DNA from: JAHEEL01 sp963836085 | GTDB taxonomy: Bacteria > Actinomycetota > Acidimicrobiia > Spongiisociales > UBA5794 | Direction: 5' to 3' | DNA: 64,000 bases | NCBI GenBank assembly: GCA_963836085.1 | Contig: CAWIHT010000015.1 | Location: 124,001 to 188,000, forward strand | In this document: one piece after another, positions 53,097 to 61,983 of the stretch | How the letters are laid out: each line of letters opens with the position of its first letter | How positions within the stretch are numbered: position 1 is the first letter of the stretch | Notes under the pieces: generated by a model | Database searches by the model: none | What the model saw: the letters and a program-made list of their open reading frames with translations, nothing else | What the model was told of the DNA's origin: nothing | Translations under genes and position numbers: made by a program

Positions 53097-54496
53097 TCAC
53101 CCTTCTCTACCTCCTGGCCGGCGCCCTCTTCATCGTCGGCCTTCGCGGCCTCGGATCGCCACGCACCGCACGGCGCGGCAATCAGATCGCAGCCGCAGGC
53201 ATGGTGCTCGCGACGCTGATCACGGTCTACTACGTCTACGACCTGGCACGGGACGACGGCGGAATGGATGTCTTGTGGTGGGTCATCATCGTCGGCCTCG
53301 TCATCGGCGGCGCCGTTGGCGCGCTCCTCGCGCTGCGAGTCCAAATGACGTCGATGCCGGAACTCGTTGCCGCGTTCAACGGCTTTGGCGGTGGCGCCTC
53401 GGCGCTGGTTGCCTTCGCCGCCATCGTCGCAACCGACACGGTCGTTGCCACCGACATCGCATACGCAACAGAGACCGAGATCACAGTCGCACTCTCAATC
53501 GCGATCGGTGTTGTCACCTTCTCGGGCAGCTTCGTTGCATATGGGAAGCTTCAGGGCATCATCACCGGGAAACCGGTGGCGCTGCCCGGTGGACCGTTCT
53601 TCAACCTGGTACTCGTCATCCTGATGACCGCCGCGTCAGCGTGGGCAGTCATCGCCAACGAACCGATCGGCTACTGGATCCTGGCCGGGATCGCCCTCGT
53701 GCTCGGCGTCACCGGCGTCATCCCGATCGGCGGTGCAGACATGCCAGTCGTCATCTCGCTGCTGAACTCCCTCTCAGGCGTCGCTGCCTCGATGGCGGGA
53801 TTCGTCATCGGCAACCAGGGCCTGATCATCGCTGGAGCCCTCGTCGGTGCCGCAGGCTTCATCCTCACCGTGCAGATGTCCGAAGCGATGAACCGGTCAC
53901 TCGCGAACGTCCTGTTCGCCGGATTCGGCACGGAGGGTGCCGGCCCCATCGACTCGGGAGACAAGCCGGTCAACAGCGCGACGCCGGAAGATGTCGCGAT
54001 CTCGCTCAACTACGCTCAGAATGTGCTCGTCGTACCGGGGTACGGCCTCGCGGTCGCTCAGGCGCAGCACGCGGTGCGGGAGCTTGCGACGACCCTCGAG
54101 GAGCGGGACGTCAACGTGGAGTACGCAATCCACCCGGTCGCCGGCCGGATGCCGGGCCACATGAACGTGCTCCTCGCCGAGGCCGACGTTCCCTACGACG
54201 TGCTCCTCGACCTCGATCACTCGAACCCGAAGTTCCCGAACACCGACGTGGTGCTGGTGGTCGGAGCCAACGATGTCGTGAATCCGTCGGCGCGAGATGA
54301 CGCAGGAAGCCCGATCTACGGCATGCCGATCCTCGAGGTCGATCTCGCGGCAACGACGGTCGTGATCAAGCGGAGCCTCTCCCCCGGGTTCGCAGGCATC
54401 GACAATCCGCTGTTCTACATGCCGTCGACGATGATGCTGTTCTCGGACGCCAAGGGTGCGATCGAGAACATCAACGAAGCCCTCCTCGAACTCTGA
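53093..54496 (+). CDS. pntB: NAD(P) transhydrogenase, beta subunit
   Basis: 467 aa. About eight to nine membrane segments in the first 260 residues, with MPELVAAFNGFGGGASALVA, then the soluble NADP-binding domain III: VVPGYGLAVAQAQHAVRELA, VEYAIHPVAGRMPGHMNVLLAEA, and VGANDVVNPSA. This domain works with the NAD domain of the pntAA product to move hydride, driven by protons through the membrane domain. Complete length. Ends just before the nitroreductase gene, whose GTG is one base past the stop. Confidence 0.94.
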   Translation: MITLLYLLAGALFIVGLRGLGSPRTARRGNQIAAAGMVLATLITVYYVYDLARDDGGMDVLWWVIIVGLVIGGAVGALLALRVQMTSMPELVAAFNGFGGGASALVAFAAIVATDTVVATDIAYATETEITVALSIAIGVVTFSGSFVAYGKLQGIITGKPVALPGGPFFNLVLVILMTAASAWAVIANEPIGYWILAGIALVLGVTGVIPIGGADMPVVISLLNSLSGVAASMAGFVIGNQGLIIAGALVGAAGFILTVQMSEAMNRSLANVLFAGFGTEGAGPIDSGDKPVNSATPEDVAISLNYAQNVLVVPGYGLAVAQAQHAVRELATTLEERDVNVEYAIHPVAGRMPGHMNVLLAEADVPYDVLLDLDHSNPKFPNTDVVLVVGANDVVNPSARDDAGSPIYGMPILEVDLAATTVVIKRSLSPGFAGIDNPLFYMPSTMMLFSDAKGAIENINEALLEL

Positions 54497-54497
54497 C

Positions 54498-55109
54498 GTG
54501 GAGTTCGACGAAGTCGTCCGCCGGCGACGGATGGTCCGGAACTACACCGGTGATCCGGTGGATCCGGACGTCCTCGACCGTGTCCTCGACCGTGCCTCGC
54601 GAGCACCGAGCGCCGGCTTCTCTCAGGGCGTGTCTTTCCTTGCCGTAACCGACGCAGACACCCGATGCGAGATCGCCCGCCTGTCACACGAGGACGAGTA
54701 CGTGGACGATGGCTTCGACCCCTGGATCTCCGGCGCGCCCGTTCATGTGGTGATCTGCGTTCGCAAGGCCTCGTACCTCGAGCGCTACCGCGAAGAGGAC
54801 AAAGGCGGCGAGGACGGCCGTTCCGCGCAAGAAGATGGTTGGCCGATCCCGTACTGGTGGGTCGACAGTGGGGCGTCGATGATGCTGCTCCTCCTGGCGG
54901 CCGTGGACGAGGGGCTCGCCGCGGGATTCCTTGGTTCGCACAACATGGTCGACATCGAGGCCCTCCTCGGGATACCGGACGACGTCGCTCCGATCGGGAT
55001 CGTGACCATCGGACACCCGGCACCGGACCGCCGATCAGAATCGCTCGCTCGTGGTCGCCGTCCGGATGTCGTACGCCGTGAGCGGTGGGACGCCATCACT
55101 CAGGTTTGA
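54498..55109 (+). CDS. Nitroreductase-family flavoprotein
   Basis: 203 aa. VEFDEVVRRRRMVRNYTGDPVD is the usual FMN-phosphate-binding opening with the RRR-R-Y motif; PSAGFSQGVSFLAV and the C-terminal GIVTIGHPAP follow. Reduces nitro or quinone compounds with NAD(P)H, or has a specialised role; not decidable. GTG at 54498 is one base after the pntB stop, so translational coupling is likely. The 40-nt spacer to metK holds TACGAT and an AGGAG site for the next gene. Confidence 0.8.
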   Translation: MEFDEVVRRRRMVRNYTGDPVDPDVLDRVLDRASRAPSAGFSQGVSFLAVTDADTRCEIARLSHEDEYVDDGFDPWISGAPVHVVICVRKASYLERYREEDKGGEDGRSAQEDGWPIPYWWVDSGASMMLLLLAAVDEGLAAGFLGSHNMVDIEALLGIPDDVAPIGIVTIGHPAPDRRSESLARGRRPDVVRRERWDAITQV

Positions 55110-55149
55110 CACCCATCCGAGGTACGATGCCCGCCGATCCAGGAGCCCA

Positions 55150-56304
55150 ATGGACCTCACCATCAACCAACGGCCACCGTTCCACCCGCCCGTCGAGTTT
55201 GTCGAGCGGAAAGGGAGCGGCCACCCGGATACGATCTGTGACCACCTCGCCGAGGACCTCGCCCGCGACCTCGCACGAACATCGCTCGAGCAGACCGGTC
55301 GGGTCCAGCACTTCAACGTGGACAAGGCGATCTTTGCCGCGGGATCCGTGGACATCGGCTTCGGAGGCGGCGAGCACACGAAGCGCTCGCGACTCGTCCT
55401 CGTCGGGAAGGTCAACTTCACCGATCAGTGGCGGCCCGATGTCGAGGCCCTCACCGCCGACACCAGGACGCGGTTGCTCGACCTCTTGCCAGACGCCACC
55501 TCGGATGCCTTCGACGTCGAAATCTGGCTGAATCAATCGGCCGCCGATCTCGCGGACGTCGTCACGCAGGGGCACCTCGATGGCGTCCCGCGATCGAACG
55601 ACACGTCGTTCGCCGTTGTCTCACTCCCCCGTTCGCCGCTCGAGGACGTGGCCTACCGACTCGAGCACTACCTGAACGCTTCGGCATACCGCGCCGAGGT
55701 TCCGGTCGGCAGGGACATCAAAGTGATGGGGGCACGCCATGGAAGCGAGGTGGTCGTCACCGTCGCCATCCCCGTGCTCGCCCGCAAGGTCTTCGACCGT
55801 GCCACATATGATCAGGTCGTCGAACGGGTCCGGGTCGACTCGCTCGCTCTCGTCCGCGACGTGTTCGGCGAGGACACCACGGTCCGGGTCAACCAGGCTG
55901 ACACCCCTGACTCGCAGTACCTCACGCTCACCGGCACGTCGGCAGAAGCGGGCGACGACGGCCAGGTCGGCCGCGGCAACCGCTTCGGCGGGTTGATCAC
56001 CCCGTACCGGCCGATGAGCCTGGAAGCCGCTGCCGGCAAGAACCCCGCCGCTCACGTCGGCAAGACCTACCACGCCTTCGCCGAGGACATCTCCCGCCGC
56101 ATCGTCGCCGAGACGGAGGCAGACGAGACCACGATCCGTATGCTGTCCTCCATCGGGCATCCGGTCACCGAGCCGCAGGTCGTCCACATCGAAGCCAGCG
56201 GACCCGTCGACGACGCCGCCGTCGAGATCATCGTCAAGGAGTCGCTGTCGGACTGGATTGGTGTTCGAGATCGCCTTATCGCGGGTTTCTACGAATTGTT
56301 CTGA
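55150..56304 (+). CDS. Archaeal-type methionine adenosyltransferase (S-adenosylmethionine synthetase)
   Basis: 384 aa. VEFVERKGSGHPDTICDHLAEDLARDL, GGEHTKRSRLVLVGK, YLNASAYR and a GNRFGGLITPYRPMSLEAAAGKNP block are hallmarks of the archaeal MAT family (PF01941), which is unrelated in detail to the three-domain bacterial MetK. It makes SAM from methionine and ATP. Start at ATG 55150 follows AGGAG. The genome may also carry a bacterial metK elsewhere. In bacteria this type is uncommon and often acquired by transfer; base composition here is no different from neighbours. Confidence 0.9.
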   Translation: MDLTINQRPPFHPPVEFVERKGSGHPDTICDHLAEDLARDLARTSLEQTGRVQHFNVDKAIFAAGSVDIGFGGGEHTKRSRLVLVGKVNFTDQWRPDVEALTADTRTRLLDLLPDATSDAFDVEIWLNQSAADLADVVTQGHLDGVPRSNDTSFAVVSLPRSPLEDVAYRLEHYLNASAYRAEVPVGRDIKVMGARHGSEVVVTVAIPVLARKVFDRATYDQVVERVRVDSLALVRDVFGEDTTVRVNQADTPDSQYLTLTGTSAEAGDDGQVGRGNRFGGLITPYRPMSLEAAAGKNPAAHVGKTYHAFAEDISRRIVAETEADETTIRMLSSIGHPVTEPQVVHIEASGPVDDAAVEIIVKESLSDWIGVRDRLIAGFYELF

Positions 56305-56359
56305 GCCGAACCGGCCGGCCGTTTGTGCATCGGGAGCGGGAACGACCATCATCCAGGCC

Positions 56360-58606
56360 ATGACTCGCCTGCGCCGCTCCGTCGTACTCCTCCTGGCTGC
56401 TCTTGCCGCGTTCGCATTCGCCGCGCCGGCATCCGCCCAACGGGAAGTCGTCGACTGCGGCGAGTACCGCGGCGTGGTGTGCCAGGGCTACTTCACGGAC
56501 GAGGTAGGTGTCGCGTCCGATCCTCAGCGCATCGAGGACGCTCTCGCGCGCCTCGTCGTCACCTACGGCAACCCGATCGCCATCGTTGTAGTTCAAGACA
56601 GCCGCGGAGCGAATCCAGCGGACTTCGCAAGCGACCTGGCCAATGCATGGGGTGTCGGGGACCCGATCGAGGAGAACGGCATCCTCGTTCTCGTCTCGCT
56701 CGACGAGCGACGAACCGAGGTCGTCACGCAGGACGCCATCAGCCTCCCGGGGAGCGCCATCGCCGGTTCCGCTCGCAGCTTCTTCGGTGCGGGTGACTTC
56801 GAAGGTGGTCTGCTCGCAATCGTCGGCTCCGTCGAGCAGGCGCTGGCGGGCAACCTCACCGAGGAGTCCGACTCCGGCGGCTTCTCCTTCGGCGGGCTCA
56901 TCTTCGTCAGCATCGTCGGTGTCTTTGTCTTCTCGGTCATCGGCCAGGTCACGTCCCTGAGGCGCAAGCGGACGAACAAGGTCAAGACCGAGCGCGAGCG
57001 GCTCATCGACGGAGACCTTGCCGATCTCGAACCGACCGGGGCCGACCTCCCGCGCTACGCGGACTTCGCCGTTGCACCCCCGGCGACGGTGGACGTTCCG
57101 ACGGCGGACGGTATTGGCGAGTTGTGGCGCGTGGCCGGCGGCGATCCGGCCGACACCAATGCCCTCACGGCGCTGTGGAGTCTTCGGCTCATCGACGTCA
57201 TCGATCGTGAGCGGCTCATTCGCGAGACCCGAGAGCCGCTCGAGCTTCGCGCCTCCGACGAGCGGCCGATCCTTGAGAACGCCGTCCAAGAAGCCGCGGA
57301 CGAAGCGCTCGCAGTCGACCTCAAGGACGACGCCCTTTTCAAGTCAAAGCGACGAGAGCTTGATCGGCTCATCGCGTCCCTCCAGCCGCATCGCGTGGCC
57401 GCCGCACGCCGCCGAACCGGCGACGCTCTGGTCATCGAACTGACTCCGTCCCCAATCGGCGAGATCGTCCCAACACCGATTGGCGCAGGATTCGCTGAAG
57501 CATCCGCCGCTTTCGATCGTTCGGTACCACTGTCCGAGTCGGTCGCCGAGTACCGGGCGGCATCGTCCGAAGCCGACATCAAAGTGCAGCGCCTCGAGTA
57601 CCTCTACAAGGAACTGCCGGAGTCGACGGCACGACCAGCGATCGCCGCCGCGCTGGCCGATCTCGACGATGACACCAAGCTGGCGGTGAGCCGCTACGAG
57701 AAGGTTCGCAAAGCACTGGCCACCAAGTCGGCCGGCCTCAAGGCGGACGGCCTCGATCCCGCAGCCATCGCCGCCCTTCTGCTCATGAACCGCAACGAGG
57801 ACAACATCCCCGAATTCCTCGACGCGTACCAGCAGCACCGCGACCGGGGCTTCGACCCCGCCGAAGCCGTCGAGTTCGCCCTCGCAGGGCTTCTGACCCC
57901 CGGCGAGGTCGCTCGCGCCCGCACGGTCACTCACACGCTCGGTCTTCCGATCTCGATCACCACCGGTCTCATGAACCGGAGGGACGATGGACCGGAGGTC
58001 TATGAGCATCTCCGAGACGAACTTGCCGAGTACACCGCAGACGACTCGGCCAAGACCATCGCGGGCGTGCTCGCGATGTCGCTCGAACCGAGCCAGGCCA
58101 TGCGTCGCTGGCTCGAGGCACGCCAAGCCCTCCACGATCTCGGCCTCGTCGGCTCATACGCAGACGTCGCCGCGGCGTTCGGCGCCTCCGATCCTCGCGG
58201 ACCACGCCGCTTCGCTCTGGCGTATGCAACCCAGCGACAGGCACTCTCCAACAGCACGATTGACGACGCCGACCGATTCGCACCCGAACTGGCACACGCC
58301 GGCACCAGCGGGCAGAAGGACTCCTGGTCAGGCGAGCCAATACCTGCCGGCATCGGATCGTTCGACCCATTCACGTTCTTCTACCACCACTGGGTCATCA
58401 CCCGCGGTGTCTCCGACTCGTACGGCTGGGAGCCGGTGTATGCCGATCCATCGTGGGCCGGGGACCGGAGCTCATGGTGGGGCGGCGGTGGCGGGTTCGG
58501 CTCCAGCGGCGGTTCCTCTTGGGGCGGATCGTCGTGGAGCGGCGGCAGCTTCGGAGGATTCAGCGGTGGCGGTGGCTTTTCATCGAGCGGTGGCGGCGGC
58601 TGGTGA
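56360..58606 (+). CDS. TPM-domain membrane protein with Gly/Ser-rich C-terminus
   Basis: 748 aa. Signal peptide (RSVVLLLAALAAFAFAAPASA, first 26 residues), TPM domain of about 130 residues (PIAIVVVQDSRGANPADFASDLANAWG, EENGILVLVSLDERRTEVV), one membrane helix (about 178-198), then a long mostly helical cytoplasmic region with no recognised domain, and a C-terminal tail built of Ser, Gly and Trp from about 705. Related proteins carry a similar Gly-rich tail, of unknown purpose. ATG at 56360 is chosen for the signal peptide. Overlaps the next gene as GTGA. Confidence 0.82.
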   Translation: MTRLRRSVVLLLAALAAFAFAAPASAQREVVDCGEYRGVVCQGYFTDEVGVASDPQRIEDALARLVVTYGNPIAIVVVQDSRGANPADFASDLANAWGVGDPIEENGILVLVSLDERRTEVVTQDAISLPGSAIAGSARSFFGAGDFEGGLLAIVGSVEQALAGNLTEESDSGGFSFGGLIFVSIVGVFVFSVIGQVTSLRRKRTNKVKTERERLIDGDLADLEPTGADLPRYADFAVAPPATVDVPTADGIGELWRVAGGDPADTNALTALWSLRLIDVIDRERLIRETREPLELRASDERPILENAVQEAADEALAVDLKDDALFKSKRRELDRLIASLQPHRVAAARRRTGDALVIELTPSPIGEIVPTPIGAGFAEASAAFDRSVPLSESVAEYRAASSEADIKVQRLEYLYKELPESTARPAIAAALADLDDDTKLAVSRYEKVRKALATKSAGLKADGLDPAAIAALLLMNRNEDNIPEFLDAYQQHRDRGFDPAEAVEFALAGLLTPGEVARARTVTHTLGLPISITTGLMNRRDDGPEVYEHLRDELAEYTADDSAKTIAGVLAMSLEPSQAMRRWLEARQALHDLGLVGSYADVAAAFGASDPRGPRRFALAYATQRQALSNSTIDDADRFAPELAHAGTSGQKDSWSGEPIPAGIGSFDPFTFFYHHWVITRGVSDSYGWEPVYADPSWAGDRSSWWGGGGGFGSSGGSSWGGSSWSGGSFGGFSGGGGFSSSGGGGW

Positions 58607-59385
58607 TCTCGCGCCACATCGAGAGCTCAGCGAACCAGCGCATCAACGCAACGGCACGCCTCAAGCAGCGGAGCCACCGCGACGAAACCGGCCTCTTCCT
58701 TGTCGAGGGAACCCGGGAGGTCGAACGAGCGGTCGCAGCGGGAGCAACGATCGCTGAGGTCTACCTCTGTCCCGACTACGCCACATCCGAGACGCAGCTG
58801 CTCGGTGAGGCCATTGCCAGCTCCGGCGTGCCCCTCACTACCACCTCGACCCGTGCCTTTGACAAGCTCTCCAACCGCCGTCACCCCGACGGGATCGCGG
58901 CAATCGCCGCAACATGGAGGCTGAGTCCGGACGACCTCTCGCCAGAACTCACGCTTGTCGCCGAGTCGATCGAGAAGCCGGGGAACCTCGGCGCCATGCT
59001 CCGCACGGTCGATGCGGCGGGAGCGGGTCTCCTTCTGGCGGACCCGAACGTTGACCCGTTCAATCCAAACGTCGTCAGGGCCTCCCAGGGTGCGGTGTTC
59101 TCGGCGCCCTTCGCTGTGGCGAATGCCGGAGAGGCTCGTGCCTGGGCGCTCAACCGCGGATCGGTCTTCGTGGCGACGCCCGATGCCGTAACCGAGATCT
59201 GGCATGCCGACCTGACCGGTGTCACAGCACTCGTCATCGGGTCCGAGCACGCAGGCGTCTCGAAGGTCTGGAACGAGACAGGGACCGCCGTCCGAATCCC
59301 AATGACAGGCGAAGCCGACTCCCTCAATGCCTCGGTAACCGCGGCAGTGCTGCTCTTCGAGGCCGTCAGACAACGTCGGACCTGA
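58603..59385 (+). CDS. SpoU (TrmH)-family RNA 2'-O-methyltransferase
   Basis: 260 aa. N-terminal substrate-binding domain (FLVEGTREVERAVAAG, from residue 29) and a C-terminal SPOUT domain with the knot motifs: ESIEKPGNLGAMLRTVDAAGA, VIGSEHAGVS and the closing SLNASVTAAVLLFE. Methylates a ribose in tRNA or 23S rRNA; the target is not evident. GTG at 58603 overlaps the TPM gene stop, so the two are co-transcribed. Longer upstream frames run through the repetitive Gly/Ser codons and are rejected. Confidence 0.89.
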   Translation: MISRHIESSANQRINATARLKQRSHRDETGLFLVEGTREVERAVAAGATIAEVYLCPDYATSETQLLGEAIASSGVPLTTTSTRAFDKLSNRRHPDGIAAIAATWRLSPDDLSPELTLVAESIEKPGNLGAMLRTVDAAGAGLLLADPNVDPFNPNVVRASQGAVFSAPFAVANAGEARAWALNRGSVFVATPDAVTEIWHADLTGVTALVIGSEHAGVSKVWNETGTAVRIPMTGEADSLNASVTAAVLLFEAVRQRRT

Positions 59386-59388
59386 CGG

Positions 59389-59898
59389 CTACGGCTTGAC
59401 CAGGCTCCAAATCCCATCGTCGGCGAGGACGGCATCGATCAAACGTAGTCGTTCGAGTACGTCACCCTCGTAGGCGGCCGGGTTGACGCCGACCCGCAGC
59501 ACGGGGCCGTGACGGAAGATCGTCGGCGTGCCTGTGACCCCAAGACTGGTTCCCACCTCGGTCGACCGGATCGCCGCTTCGTAGTCCGGTACAACGGTGC
59601 CACCGATGGCGGCTGACGACGCGGCAACCGCTGCGACGCTCGGATCGGTGAGGTCGGCACCCTCGAGATGCCGCAACGCCAGGAGTGCCTGCAGATAGGC
59701 GCCGTGTCGATCCGGGAACCGCTGACGCACCGACTCGACAAGCGCCAGCCCTTCGGAACTCTGCAAATCGGCGTCGCTCATGTAGGGCCGCCAGTCGAGC
59801 CGGAGTTCGGCACCTTCATTGGCCGCGGCCGTGAGGAAACGGTAGAAGCGCCACACCGCCGGCGAGAAGTCGTAGTAGATCCTGCCCTGGAACATCAT
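59389..59898 (-). CDS. DsbA-fold protein without cysteines
   Basis: 169 aa resembling the DsbA/FrnE thioredoxin-like family: opening GRIYYDFSPAVWRFYRFL, helical insertion with HGAYLQALLALRHLEGADL, and GVTGTPTIF with the cis-Pro before the last strands. The active-site C-x-x-C position is replaced by SPAV, and the whole protein contains no cysteine, so it is not a disulfide oxidoreductase in the usual sense. GST- or isomerase-like activity on glutathione/mycothiol conjugates is conceivable. GGAGAC precedes the two ATGs at 59898/59895. Divergent from the SOS-regulated gene; the LexA box may affect both. Confidence 0.6.
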   Translation of the reverse strand: MMFQGRIYYDFSPAVWRFYRFLTAAANEGAELRLDWRPYMSDADLQSSEGLALVESVRQRFPDRHGAYLQALLALRHLEGADLTDPSVAAVAASSAAIGGTVVPDYEAAIRSTEVGTSLGVTGTPTIFRHGPVLRVGVNPAAYEGDVLERLRLIDAVLADDGIWSLVKP

Positions 59899-59948
59899 GG
59901 AGCCAGTCTCCACGGCCCCGGGCCCGGCTGCAAGTCGATCACCCGTAC

Positions 59949-59977
59949 TTGTATCGAACGTTTGTTCGGTGTAGTTT
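59949..59977 (+). promoter_or_regulatory. LexA (SOS) box within promoter of the DEDD-GIY-YIG gene
   Basis: CGAAC-GTTT-GTTCG (59955-59968) matches exactly the CGAACnnnnGTTCG consensus of actinobacterial LexA. It sits between TTGTAT (59949-59954) and TAGTTT (59972-59977), a 17-nt spacer, so LexA would block polymerase directly. The box is 28 nt before the ATG at 59996. Confidence 0.85.
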
Positions 59978-59995
59978 CGCGGAACGGAGGTCACC

Positions 59996-61612
59996 ATGCT
60001 GGCGGGACAACGAACGTTCGATGAGATGGAGGCACCGCTCCACGCCGTCCCATTCTGTGTGCTCGATCTGGAGACGACCGGCGCCACCGCCGCCGATTGC
60101 GAGATCACCGAGATCGGTGCGGTGAAGTACCTTGGAGGGGAACTCGCCGGCACGTTCCAGACCCTCGTGAATCCCGGAAGCGAGATCCCGCCGTACATCA
60201 CCGTGCTCACGGGCATCACCCAGTCGATGGTCGTCGAAGCGCCATCGATTGGGGAAGCACTCCCCACCTTCTTGGAGTTCATTGGGGATGCCGTCATCGT
60301 CGGCCACAACGTGCGTTTCGATCTGTCGTTCCTCAACGCGGCTGCGGAACGACTGGGGTACGGCCGATTGCCGAATCGATCCGTCGACACGCTCGGTCTG
60401 AGCCGGCGTCTGGTGCGTTCCGAGGTTCGGAATCTGAAACTCTCGTCACTCGCCGCCCATTTCCGCGCCCCCCACCCACCGACGCACCGGGCGCTCGACG
60501 ACGCGAAGGCAACGGCCCACGTCTTCTGGGCGCTCCTCGAACGGGCGGGGACGATTGGCGTCACCCACCTCGACGACCTGTTGACGTTGCCGACCGCCCG
60601 CGGATCGGCCCACTACGGCAAGATCGAGTTGGCGTCGGATCTCCCCCGTCGACCCGGCGTCTACTTCTTCGTCGACCGGGATGGATCGATCATCTACGTC
60701 GGGAAGGCGAAGAACCTCAGGTCGCGGGTCCGGTCCTACTTCTATGGCGACGATCGGAAGTCGGTTGCCCAGATGCTCCGCGATCTCGCCCGCGTCGAGT
60801 ACCACGTCTGCCAGACCGAACTGGAAGCTGAGGTTGCTGAACTCCGTCTCATCGCCAAGCATCGACCGAGGTACAACCGCAGGTCCCGCCCGCCGAAGAG
60901 CCAGCACTGGGTCAAACTGACCAACGAACGGTTCCCACGACTCTCGATGGTCCGGACAATTCGCGACGATACGACGCTCTACCTGGGGCCATACCGTTCC
61001 CGACAGGCGGCCGAGGTCGTGGTGCACGCGATCTGGGACGCGGCCCCGATCCGTCGATGCAACGGCGTCGGCAACAAGCGCACCGCCGCCTGTGCCTACG
61101 GCCAGTTGGGGACGGCCCTGTGCCCCTGCGATGGCGCCGTCAACGACGGCGTCTATCGGGATGTGGTCGATCGGGTGCGGGTCGGGATCGAACGCGACCC
61201 GGCCACCCTGCTCGAAGCACTCCGCGATCGGATGACGCGCCTTGCAGGCGAACGCCGATTCGAGGATGCCGCCGAGACGAGAGATCGCTATCAGTCACTC
61301 GCCCGCTCCCTCGGGCAGCGCCGGGCCTGGCAGGCGCTCTCCGCCGTCGGCACGCTGTGGGCGGAAGATGAGGGCGGGGACGGCCTCGCTATCTGCCACG
61401 GCCGCCTCGTCGGCGCATGGAACGCCCGATCGCAGCCGCCCCTCGTGGCCGCCGAACCTCCCGTCGTGCCCGGCACTCCGGTCCCCCCATCGGTGCAGGC
61501 AGCCGAAGAAGCCCACCTGATCTGGAAGTGGCTCGATCGGGACGGCGTCTCGATCCTGCAGAGCACCGGCACCCTCTCCCTCCCGATGCACCCGATCCCT
61601 CCGCTGACCTGA
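59996..61612 (+). CDS. DEDD exonuclease fused to GIY-YIG (UvrC-like) nuclease
   Basis: 538 aa two-domain DNA-repair protein. N-terminal DnaQ-type exonuclease: FCVLDLETTG (residues about 20-29), IVGHNVRFDLSFLN, HRALDDAKATAHVF with the catalytic DEDD acids. From about residue 212 a UvrC-type GIY-YIG: LPRRPGVYFFVDRDGSIIYVGKAKNLRSRVRSYF, then a Cys-containing region (RRCNGVGNK, CAYGQLGTALCPC). Typical of actinobacteria and Cho-like in layout. GGAGG is 5-6 nt before the ATG at 59996 and a LexA box lies in the promoter, so DNA-damage induction is predicted. Confidence 0.9.
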   Translation: MLAGQRTFDEMEAPLHAVPFCVLDLETTGATAADCEITEIGAVKYLGGELAGTFQTLVNPGSEIPPYITVLTGITQSMVVEAPSIGEALPTFLEFIGDAVIVGHNVRFDLSFLNAAAERLGYGRLPNRSVDTLGLSRRLVRSEVRNLKLSSLAAHFRAPHPPTHRALDDAKATAHVFWALLERAGTIGVTHLDDLLTLPTARGSAHYGKIELASDLPRRPGVYFFVDRDGSIIYVGKAKNLRSRVRSYFYGDDRKSVAQMLRDLARVEYHVCQTELEAEVAELRLIAKHRPRYNRRSRPPKSQHWVKLTNERFPRLSMVRTIRDDTTLYLGPYRSRQAAEVVVHAIWDAAPIRRCNGVGNKRTAACAYGQLGTALCPCDGAVNDGVYRDVVDRVRVGIERDPATLLEALRDRMTRLAGERRFEDAAETRDRYQSLARSLGQRRAWQALSAVGTLWAEDEGGDGLAICHGRLVGAWNARSQPPLVAAEPPVVPGTPVPPSVQAAEEAHLIWKWLDRDGVSILQSTGTLSLPMHPIPPLT

Positions 61613-61631
61613 TCAGGGAGTCCAGACACCG

Positions 61632-61967
61632 TCAGGCGACATGCGAGCCGGGTTCTACAGGATCGTCCGGAGCGAGGAGCACGACTCCATCACGACCGAG
61701 AGCTCCAAGCACGAGAACGTCGGAGCGAAAGCCCGCGACGCGCATCGGAGCAAACCCGGTCACGACAACGACCTGGCGGCCGACGAGGTCCGCTCCGACG
61801 TATCGCTGGGTGAGCTTCGCCGATGACTGAACCACAGCCTCGCCACCGATGTCGATCCAGAGCCGGTAGGCCGGGTCGCGAGCGCCGACGTTGTCTTCGC
61901 ACCGCACGATGGTCCCGATCCGAAGGCCGAGCGCCTCGAAGTCCTTGATGTCTGGCATGTCGCTCAT
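61632..61967 (-). CDS. tRNA-binding-domain protein (CsaA-like OB fold)
   Basis: 111 aa single OB-fold of the EMAP/Myf-type tRNA-binding family: ALGLRIGTIVRCEDN, the central YRLWIDIGGE and the hydrophobic strand LVGRQVVVVTGF, closing with LGALGRDGVVLLAPDDPVEPG. Resembles the CsaA chaperone and free-standing tRNA-binding domains; molecular role uncertain. ATG at 61967 is 6 nt after TAGCGT (61979-61974, minus strand) with no Shine-Dalgarno; a GTG one codon upstream is possible. Divergent from the AAA ATPase, 22 nt away. Confidence 0.82.
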   Translation of the reverse strand: MSDMPDIKDFEALGLRIGTIVRCEDNVGARDPAYRLWIDIGGEAVVQSSAKLTQRYVGADLVGRQVVVVTGFAPMRVAGFRSDVLVLGALGRDGVVLLAPDDPVEPGSHVA

Positions 61968-61973
61968 CACACC

Positions 61974-61983
61974 ACGCTACCTT
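61974..61983. promoter_or_regulatory. Overlapping -10 motifs of the CsaA-like gene and the AAA ATPase gene
   Basis: TAGCGT on the minus strand (61979-61974) and TACCTT on the plus strand (61978-61983) overlap by the shared TA, in a divergent spacer of 22 nt (61968-61989). Each lies 6 nt from its start codon, so both transcripts would be leaderless. The two start sites could not both be engaged at the same time. Confidence 0.5.

Noticed and set aside
58480..58605. Apparent tandem DNA repeats (GGCGG/AGCGG)
   Set aside because: They encode the Gly/Ser/Trp-rich tail of the TPM protein in frame; codon-level low complexity, not a DNA repeat element.
60011..60022. Second LexA-like site (CGAACGTTCG) inside the exonuclease gene
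   Set aside because: The half-sites abut with no 4-nt spacer, so it does not fit the LexA consensus, and it lies inside coding sequence.
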